A stretch of 64,000 nt of DNA, from the NCBI GenBank assembly GCA_910584725.1, contig CAJUBE010000009.1, positions 1 to 64,000 on the forward strand, written 5' to 3'. Positions 57,962 to 64,000 of the stretch are shown piece after piece (positions within the stretch are counted from its first letter, which is position 1; each line of letters starts with the position of its first letter). Position numbers and translations under genes: made by a program. This stretch comes from an uncultured Lachnospiraceae bacterium (GTDB lineage Bacteria > Bacillota > Clostridia > Lachnospirales > Lachnospiraceae). The notes under the pieces are model-generated. The model saw nothing but the letters and a program-made list of their open reading frames with translations, was not told the DNA's origin and searched no databases.

Positions 57962-59536
57962 ATGGGAATTTATCTGAATCCGGGGAATAAAGGGTTTTGG
58001 CAGGCGGTTCGTTCTGAGATTTATGTGGATAAGACGGGACTGATCGCGGTGACAAATAACTATGTAAATACATTGCAGAAGTATCTTTGTGTCAGCAGAC
58101 CGAGACGGTTCGGGAAGTCGGTGGCGCTTAAAATGCTTGCGGCTTATTACAGCCGGGGCTGCGACTCGGCGGATTTGTTTCATGGGTTTGCGATAGAAAA
58201 GGCTGCGGATTTCAAGGAGCATTTGAATCAGTATGATGTGATTTATCTGAATATGCAGCAGTTTCTGATTGAAGCGGAAGCCGGAAAAATAACGGAATAT
58301 CTGGAACAAGAGGTGCTGGAGGAGCTGCGGGAAGAGTATGGAGAAATATTGACTGATCAGGTCAGAGGGCTTGCCGCAGCTCTGCGAAAGATTTATGCGC
58401 GTACAGGCAGGCAGTTCATTTTTCTGGTGGACGAGTGGGACTGCGTGATGCGGGAGAGACAGGAATCGGAGGAGCTGCAGAAGCAGTATCTGAATTTTTT
58501 GCGTAATCTCCTAAAAGATCAGGAATTTGTCGCGCTTGCGTATATGACGGGTATCCTGCCGGTTAAGAAATACGGCATCCATTCCGCGCTGAATATGTTC
58601 AAAGAGTATTCCATGACGGAGCAGTTTGATCTGGAGGAATATACGGGATTCACGGAGGAGGAGGTAAAGGAGCTATGCGGAAGGTACGATATGGACTTTT
58701 CCGAAACGGGAAGCTGGTATGACGGTTACCGGTTCCGAAAAGTCCGCCATATTTATAATCCGCGGTCTGTGGTGGAGGCGATGCAGAACCGCGTCCTTTC
58801 AAATTACTGGACGAAGACAGAAACCTATGAGGCGTTAAAGATATATATGGACATGGACTTTGACGGGCTGCGGGCGGATATCGTGCATATGCTCGGCGGG
58901 GGACGGGTAAAGGTGAATACGTACAGCTTCCGAAATGATATGCGAAATTTTGAAAATAAGGACGATGTGCTGACACTGTTAATTCATCTTGGCTACCTCG
59001 GTTATGACAGCGAGAAGGAGGAAGCCTTTATCCCCAACAGGGAGATTACCCGTGAGTTTGAAAATGCCATGAGCGTGGGCGGCTGGCCGGAAATCATGCG
59101 CATTTTGAAGGCGTCGGAAAGGCTGCTGGAGGACACCCTGCGCGGTGATGAAGTAAGTGTTGCCAGCGGGCTTGACCGGGCGCACATGGAAGTGTCGTCG
59201 ATTCTGACTTACAACGATGAAAATTCTTTGGGCTGTGCCATCGGGCTTGCCTATTACAGCGCGAGGAAGGATTACCGAATGATACGGGAGCTGCCGGCGG
59301 GGCGGGGCTTTGCGGATGTGGTGTTCCTGCCGCTGCCGCATACGGACAAACCGGCGCTTGTGGTAGAATTAAAATATGATAAAAATGCAGAGAGCGCGAT
59401 ACAACAGATCAAGGACAGACAGTATACGCAGGCGTTGGATGGTTACCGCGGGAAGATACTGCTTGTGGGTATTAATTATGATAAGGAAAAGAAGGCGCAT
59501 GAGTGCGCGATAGAGCGGGTGGAAAAGGACGGTTGA
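57962..59536 (+). CDS. AAA-ATPase-like protein with C-terminal PD-(D/E)XK domain
   Basis: This 524-residue protein belongs to the AAA-ATPase-like plus PDDEXK_9 (DUF1703-type) group, often present in many copies in gut anaerobes. The N-terminus has YVDKTGLI and the P-loop SRPRRFGKS (Lys52). Walker B is FLVDEWD. The C-terminal 130 residues show FADVVFLPLPHTDKPALVVELKYDKN, noted as Asp in FADVVF and the ELK triad, as in PD-(D/E)XK nucleases. The function is unknown and no toxin-antitoxin partner is evident. The gene is monocistronic between a terminator and the wall-protein gene. Confidence 0.88.
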   Translation: MGIYLNPGNKGFWQAVRSEIYVDKTGLIAVTNNYVNTLQKYLCVSRPRRFGKSVALKMLAAYYSRGCDSADLFHGFAIEKAADFKEHLNQYDVIYLNMQQFLIEAEAGKITEYLEQEVLEELREEYGEILTDQVRGLAAALRKIYARTGRQFIFLVDEWDCVMRERQESEELQKQYLNFLRNLLKDQEFVALAYMTGILPVKKYGIHSALNMFKEYSMTEQFDLEEYTGFTEEEVKELCGRYDMDFSETGSWYDGYRFRKVRHIYNPRSVVEAMQNRVLSNYWTKTETYEALKIYMDMDFDGLRADIVHMLGGGRVKVNTYSFRNDMRNFENKDDVLTLLIHLGYLGYDSEKEEAFIPNREITREFENAMSVGGWPEIMRILKASERLLEDTLRGDEVSVASGLDRAHMEVSSILTYNDENSLGCAIGLAYYSARKDYRMIRELPAGRGFADVVFLPLPHTDKPALVVELKYDKNAESAIQQIKDRQYTQALDGYRGKILLVGINYDKEKKAHECAIERVEKDG

Positions 59537-59664
59537 ATAAGGGGCATTGTGAGACCTGTTTTTAACATTGCCGGTGTTTTGCATCGGGAATGGTACGGCA
59601 ATGGAAACGGCGCATACTTTATAGCATATAGCAGAAAAAATATGCTGTGAAGGAGAGCTGGATT

Positions 59665-61503
59665 ATGGCGATTGGATATCTGACCATGCAGGCGAGAACG
59701 GCTCACGATGCGCTGCCTCTTAGCGGCGTACAGGTGACGGTTCTGGACGATGAGCAGAATCGGATTTATGAGCTGACAACTGACGAGAGCGGCGAGACGA
59801 GAAGAGTGTCGTTGGAAACCATGGACAAGAGCTATTCCCAGAACGAGAATTTTACGGGGACGCCCTATGTCGCTTATAATGTACTTGCACAGGCGGAGGG
59901 ATTTGAATCGGTGTATGTCGCTGACATTCCGATTTTCGACGGAGAATCGGCACACCTTCCGCTTGTCCTTGTTCCGCTGCAGGGACGTGAAAGGAACGGG
60001 ATGCAGACGGAAGTCACGGTGGGGGCGCCCGCGGTAACTATGGAAGGCGAGCGGGAGCCGGAAGGTTTTTTCCAGGGAGGAGAGTCCGGGCAGGTGCTGC
60101 GGCTGGTTGCCATACCGAATCCGATCACGGTGCATCTGGGGACGCCGGACGCCGCGGCTTCCAACGTGCAGGTGTCCTTTCCCGATTATGTGAAGAATGT
60201 GGCCAGCAGCGAGATTTATCCGACTTGGCCGGAGAGTGCGCTCCGGGCAAACATTTACGCCATCATCACGTTTGCGCTGAACAGAGTTTACACGGAATGG
60301 TACAGGGCGAAGGGGTACCCGTTTGATATTACGAACAGCACCGCCTACGATCAGGCATTTATCTATGGAAGACCCATCTACGATTCCATAAGCAGGATTG
60401 TTGACGAGATCTTCAACGAGTATGTTCGCAGGCAGGGACAGCAGGCGCCCTATTTTACATCCTTCTGTAATGGCACGACGACGACCTGCAGGGGGATGTC
60501 CCAGTGGGGGACGGTGACGCTTTCCAATCAGGGTTACACACCGATTCGGATTCTGCGGTACTATTACCCGGATGATGTGGAGATCGTGGAGACGAATGTG
60601 ATTACGAATATGCTGACTTCCTATCCGGGGACGCCCCTTCGGGTGGGAAGCACGGGACTGGACGTGCAGACGATCCAGACCTATCTGAACCGCATCAGGC
60701 GCAATTACCCGGCCATACCGGTGATCACCGACGCGTCCGGAACCTTTGGGGACAGTACCCGGGCGGCAGTTGTGAAGTTCCAGAATATTTTCGGACTCGC
60801 GGCGGACGGGATTGTGGGGAAATCCACATGGTATAAGCTTTCCAGCCTGTATACGGCGGTGACAAGGCTGGCGGAGCTTAACAGCGAAGGAGCCAGTCTG
60901 GGCATCGGCACCGTGCCCCCATCTTCCGTATTGCGGCAGGGATCAAGAGGGCAGGACGTGATCACGCTGCAGTATTTGCTGGATGTGATCTCCGAATACT
61001 ATCCCGATATCCCTGCAGTGGACCAGGACGGCATTTTCGGCGCGGGGACGAGACAGGCGGTGGCCGCTTTCCAGAGCAGGATGGGGCTTGTGGCGGACGG
61101 CATTGTGGGCCCCGCCACATGGAATGCGCTGTACAGAACCTATCAGGGAATCGGGCAAAATGTGCCCACACCGAACCCGGATCCTGCGCCGGATGCGGGA
61201 GGCTCTTTTGCCTACACCGTGAAATCGGGAGATACGCTCTGGCTTCTGGCAAACCGCTTCGGTACGTCGGTGGATGCCATCAAACGGCTGAACGGGCTGA
61301 CCAGTGACAATCTGCAGATCGGGCAGGTGCTGCGGATTCCGTCGGAGCAGTCTTCGGATTACTTTAATTACACCGTGAAATCAGGCGATACGCTCTGGCT
61401 TCTGGCAAACCGTTTCGGCACGACGGTGGACGCCATCAAGAGGCAAAACGGCCTGACCGGCGATAATCTGCAGATCGGGCAGGTGCTGCGCATTCCCGCA
61501 TAA
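59665..61503 (+). CDS. SpoIID-like, peptidoglycan-binding and LysM cell-wall protein
   Basis: This 612-residue protein has four parts. Residues about 1-110 form a carboxypeptidase-regulatory-like beta domain. About 180-320 is a SpoIID/LytB-like domain (LRANIYAIITFALNRVYTEW through CRGMSQWGTVTLSNQGY), the type that cuts glycan strands from which peptides were removed. Two PG_binding_1 modules follow (about 325-395 and 425-490; both have G-T/S-FG-x-TR and GL-ADGIVG). Two nearly identical LysM repeats (about 520-562 and 570-612, YTVKSGDTLWLLANRFGT) close the protein. No signal peptide is visible, which is typical of some spore or mother-cell proteins. AAGGAGAGCTGGATT precedes the ATG. Confidence 0.85.
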   Translation: MAIGYLTMQARTAHDALPLSGVQVTVLDDEQNRIYELTTDESGETRRVSLETMDKSYSQNENFTGTPYVAYNVLAQAEGFESVYVADIPIFDGESAHLPLVLVPLQGRERNGMQTEVTVGAPAVTMEGEREPEGFFQGGESGQVLRLVAIPNPITVHLGTPDAAASNVQVSFPDYVKNVASSEIYPTWPESALRANIYAIITFALNRVYTEWYRAKGYPFDITNSTAYDQAFIYGRPIYDSISRIVDEIFNEYVRRQGQQAPYFTSFCNGTTTTCRGMSQWGTVTLSNQGYTPIRILRYYYPDDVEIVETNVITNMLTSYPGTPLRVGSTGLDVQTIQTYLNRIRRNYPAIPVITDASGTFGDSTRAAVVKFQNIFGLAADGIVGKSTWYKLSSLYTAVTRLAELNSEGASLGIGTVPPSSVLRQGSRGQDVITLQYLLDVISEYYPDIPAVDQDGIFGAGTRQAVAAFQSRMGLVADGIVGPATWNALYRTYQGIGQNVPTPNPDPAPDAGGSFAYTVKSGDTLWLLANRFGTSVDAIKRLNGLTSDNLQIGQVLRIPSEQSSDYFNYTVKSGDTLWLLANRFGTTVDAIKRQNGLTGDNLQIGQVLRIPA

Positions 61504-61512
61504 AGCAGAAAA

Positions 61513-61541
61513 GAGGCATCCGTAAAGGCGGGTGCCTTTTG
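61513..61541 (+). terminator. terminator after the LysM wall-protein gene
   Basis: GAGGCATCC and GGGTGCCTT form a stem around GTAAAGGC, followed by TTTTGCTG, within 40 bases of the stop. Confidence 0.65.
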
Positions 61542-61556
61542 CTGTAAATCCGAAGA

Positions 61557-61584
61557 TTGTCTTTTCAGATAAGAGTGTTATACT
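61557..61584 (+). promoter_or_regulatory. promoter of trkA-trkH
   Basis: TTGTCT (61557-61562) and TATACT (61579-61584) are 16 bases apart, about 35 bases before the trkA start. Confidence 0.6.
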
Positions 61585-61622
61585 GTAATAAGAGTATTTT
61601 ACGATGACGGAGGGAGCTTTCA

Positions 61623-62984
61623 GTGAACATCATAATCGCGGGGGACGGTAAAGTCGGGTCTACGCTGACAAGACAGTTGGTTGCGGAGGGACATGATATC
61701 ACGCTGATTGACGCGAAGGCGGAAGTCCTGGAGGTGAGCGAGGAGCGCTATGACATTATGGCGGTGCAGGGCAACTGCGCGTCCATGGCAACACTCTCCA
61801 AAGCCGGTGTGGAGGAGGCGGAGCTGCTGATCGTTATGACGGGAGCGGACGAGGTGAATCTGCTCTGCTGTACGATCGCGCACGGTATGAACCCTAACCT
61901 GCATACGATAGCGAGAATACGAAATCCGGAATACAAGGATCAGATTTATCAGATGCGGCATCTGTTTGGATTGTCCATGGTGGTCAATCCGGAGATGCAG
62001 GCGGCCATCGAGATGGAGCGGCTGATCAAGTATCCCGGTTTTTTAAAGAGAGATACCTTTGCCAAGGGCAAGGTGGAGCTTGTGGAATTAAAGATCGGGG
62101 AGGACTCGAAGCTCTGCAATGTGGGGCTCTTTGATCTGGCGAACGTGGTCAAGTGCAAGATACTTGTCTGCGCCGTTTTGCGGGACAGCAAAGCGATCAT
62201 CCCCGATGGTAATTTTGTGTTGCAGGCCGGTGATCGGATTTTCGTGACGGCGTCCACGAGGGAATTGACTGTGTTCCTCAAAAATATAGGGATCATCACG
62301 CACAAGGCAAAGAGGGCGCTTCTCTGCGGCGGCGGGCGGCTCAGCTACTATCTGGCGCAGCTTCTGCATCAGGACGGTATCCTGGTGGAGATTATTGAGC
62401 AGGACTACGACAGGTGCCTGTCTCTGGCAAACCAGCTCCCCGATGTGACGGTGGTGCACGGCGATGCCAGCAATGAGTTTTTGCTGGAGAGGGAGGGACT
62501 GGAGGAATGTGACGTGCTTGTCACATTGACCGGAGTGGACGAAATGAACCTTTTTATCTCCCTGATCGGCAGCAATGCGGATGTGCCTCAGATTATCACC
62601 AAGCTTGGCAGGCTTTCCAACAATCGGATTCTGGATAAGCTGTCCGTGGGCAGCACGATCAGTCCGAAGGAGCTGTGCTGTAACGATATCGTGCGGTATG
62701 TGCGCGCGGTTCGCAATCAGACGGGGGCGGCCCAGGCGGTCAATGTCATTGCAGACGGACAGGCGGAAGCCATTGAGTTTATTGTGGATGAAAGCACCAA
62801 ACACTGTGAGGAACCGCTCAAGAAGTTGAAGCTCAAGAAAAATATCCGTGTGGCGGGCATTAACAGGCACAACAGTTTTGAGATACCGAACGGCGATTCT
62901 TTCTATAAAAAGGGCGACGCTGTGATTATCGTTACAGGCAGGGATGAGGTGATCTATCAGCTCAACGATATTTTTATGTCCTAG
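61623..62984 (+). CDS. trkA: Trk potassium uptake system regulatory subunit TrkA
   Basis: This 453-residue cytoplasmic protein gates the potassium channel protein TrkH by binding NAD(H) or ATP. It has two repeats of an RCK module, each with a Rossmann domain (GDGKVG at about 7-12; ALLCGGGRLSYYLAQL at about 226-241) and a TrkA_C domain. The start is GTG, with GGAGGGAGCTTTCA directly before it. trkH follows 11 bases after the stop. Confidence 0.96.
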   Translation: MNIIIAGDGKVGSTLTRQLVAEGHDITLIDAKAEVLEVSEERYDIMAVQGNCASMATLSKAGVEEAELLIVMTGADEVNLLCCTIAHGMNPNLHTIARIRNPEYKDQIYQMRHLFGLSMVVNPEMQAAIEMERLIKYPGFLKRDTFAKGKVELVELKIGEDSKLCNVGLFDLANVVKCKILVCAVLRDSKAIIPDGNFVLQAGDRIFVTASTRELTVFLKNIGIITHKAKRALLCGGGRLSYYLAQLLHQDGILVEIIEQDYDRCLSLANQLPDVTVVHGDASNEFLLEREGLEECDVLVTLTGVDEMNLFISLIGSNADVPQIITKLGRLSNNRILDKLSVGSTISPKELCCNDIVRYVRAVRNQTGAAQAVNVIADGQAEAIEFIVDESTKHCEEPLKKLKLKKNIRVAGINRHNSFEIPNGDSFYKKGDAVIIVTGRDEVIYQLNDIFMS

Positions 62985-62995
62985 GGTGGTTAGTT

Positions 62996-64000
62996 ATGAA
63001 TTATCGAATGATGGGAAAATTTATCAGCCGGATTCTTATGGTTGAGGCAGTGTTTATGCTTCCGGCCCTGTTGATCAGTGTATATCATCAGGAGAGGGAG
63101 ACGATTTTTGGCTTCTTGACCGGAATAGTCATCACCTTGGTGACGGCGCTTTTTCTATATCTGCTCTGCAGAAAGGCGAGAAAGGGCTTTTATGCCAGAG
63201 AGGGGCTTGTCTGCGTGGGGGCGAGCTGGATTGTGATGAGTCTTTTAGGGTGTCTGCCCTTTTACTTTTCGGGGGGAATTCCGCGCTTTGTGGACGCGCT
63301 CTTCGAGACGGTTTCCGGCTTTACCACGACGGGGGCTTCCATTCTGCCGGAGGTGGAGACGCTCTCTATGGGAAATTTGTACTGGCGCAGTTTTACGCAT
63401 TGGCTGGGCGGCATGGGCGTGCTTGTGTTTGTGTTGGCCATCGGCAGGGGGCGGGAGAAAAGCGACGGCTATACCATGCATCTGCTGCGTGCGGAAAGCC
63501 CCGGCCCCAAGGTGGAAAAGCTGGTGCCCAAGATGAAGGATTCCGCGAAGATTCTGTATTTTATCTATGTCTTTTTGACCATATTGAATGTGATTTTTCT
63601 GTTGATCGGGAAAATGCCGCTGTTTGACGCGGTCTGCACGGCTTTCGGGACGGCGGGAACAGGCGGTTTCGGTATCAAAAATGACAGCATTGCCGGGTAC
63701 AGTCCCTATCTGCAGAATGTGTGTACCGTGTTTATGCTGCTGTTCGGTGTGAATTTCAGCTGTTATTATATGCTGGCGATCCGTCAGATAAAGAATGTGT
63801 TTCAGGACGAAGAACTGCGCTTTTATCTGGGGACGGTGCTTGCAAGCATTTTGCTGATTGCCTGGAATGTGAGAGGATTATATGGGACGCTTGAAGAGAC
63901 GATTCGCCATGCGGCTTTTCAGGTATCCAGCATCATTACTACTACAGGATTTGCCACCACGGATTTTGACCTGTGGCCTAGCTTCTCCAAGGCGATTCTT
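62996..64000 (+). CDS. trkH: Trk potassium uptake channel TrkH (partial, cut by window end)
   Basis: The frame stays open from the ATG at 62996 to the last base (335 codons), so the gene continues outside. The encoded part has many hydrophobic helices and three visible selectivity-filter loops: TVSGFTTTGAS, FGTAGTGGFG and TTTGFATTDF. Each has the Gly that lines the potassium path in TrkH/KtrB proteins. It lies 11 bases after trkA, and the two products form one uptake system. Confidence 0.95.
   Translation, partial: MNYRMMGKFISRILMVEAVFMLPALLISVYHQERETIFGFLTGIVITLVTALFLYLLCRKARKGFYAREGLVCVGASWIVMSLLGCLPFYFSGGIPRFVDALFETVSGFTTTGASILPEVETLSMGNLYWRSFTHWLGGMGVLVFVLAIGRGREKSDGYTMHLLRAESPGPKVEKLVPKMKDSAKILYFIYVFLTILNVIFLLIGKMPLFDAVCTAFGTAGTGGFGIKNDSIAGYSPYLQNVCTVFMLLFGVNFSCYYMLAIRQIKNVFQDEELRFYLGTVLASILLIAWNVRGLYGTLEETIRHAAFQVSSIITTTGFATTDFDLWPSFSKAIL

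Overview
The window reads as chromosomal DNA of a moderately high-GC anaerobic Clostridia member, most likely a Lachnospiraceae gut bacterium. This rests on strong AGGAGG ribosome sites, sigma-A type promoters, a Gram-positive SOS box, an HPr-like Ser-site protein, and the gene set: GH130 mannan phosphorylases, a radical-SAM/UDG-link repair pair, and SpoIID/LysM and YkuD wall proteins. No rRNA, tRNA, CRISPR array or complete transposon was recognised.

Layout. 97-1083 (minus): Rpn/PD-(D/E)XK-type gene. 1744-7980: glutamate synthase gltB-gltD. 8206-20864: a compact NRPS operon: a 2,999-residue synthetase (A-T-C-A-T-C-A-T-reductase), a MATE exporter fused to an RsbW-like ATPase domain, an Sfp-type phosphopantetheinyl transferase and a membrane acyltransferase-like protein. 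21090-28961: L,D-transpeptidase, a DUF4143 ATPase, a double-YcxB membrane protein, a GH31 alpha-xylosidase and a PAS-like protein. 29105-31802: methionine-type ABC importer. 31912-36014 (mostly minus): asnA, a DUF1266 lipoprotein, an HTH regulator, an NSS symporter. 36136-41712: SOS-box-preceded radical-SAM/UDG-link pair, HPr-like protein, nuclease-helicase. 42305-43615: GH13 glycosidase. 43833-47817: a leader ORF plus terminator in front of a heterodimeric ABC exporter. 47957-57625: mannan-oligosaccharide locus (LacI and AraC regulators, sugar ABC importer, cellobiose 2-epimerase, two GH130 phosphorylases). 57962-64000: AAA/PD-(D/E)XK protein, SpoIID-PGB-LysM wall protein, TrkA and a truncated TrkH.

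How the genes work together. The NRPS operon carries its own activation enzyme and a candidate exporter. The terminal reductase predicts release as an aldehyde or alcohol, and the first adenylation domain lacks the Asp that binds the alpha-amino group, so an acid-capped dipeptide aldehyde is a reasonable guess. In the mannan locus the importer would bring in beta-1,4-manno-oligosaccharides, the GH130_2-like enzyme would shorten them by phosphorolysis, the epimerase would turn mannobiose into mannosyl-glucose, and the GH130_1-like enzyme would split that to mannose-1-phosphate and glucose.

The most unusual signals are non-coding. Two families of dispersed, strongly structured elements sit just before start codons of unrelated genes. 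Their stems keep pairing while the sequence changes (covariation between copies), and their linkers are conserved. Family 1 (three full copies, two decayed) follows a terminator-like hairpin. Family 2 (three copies) begins directly after one Shine-Dalgarno sequence and ends with another. Two further multi-stem elements lie at 43615-43819 and 53699-53913. A 37-codon leader ORF whose ribosome site can pair with its own coding sequence, followed by a terminator, suggests attenuation control of the ABC exporter.
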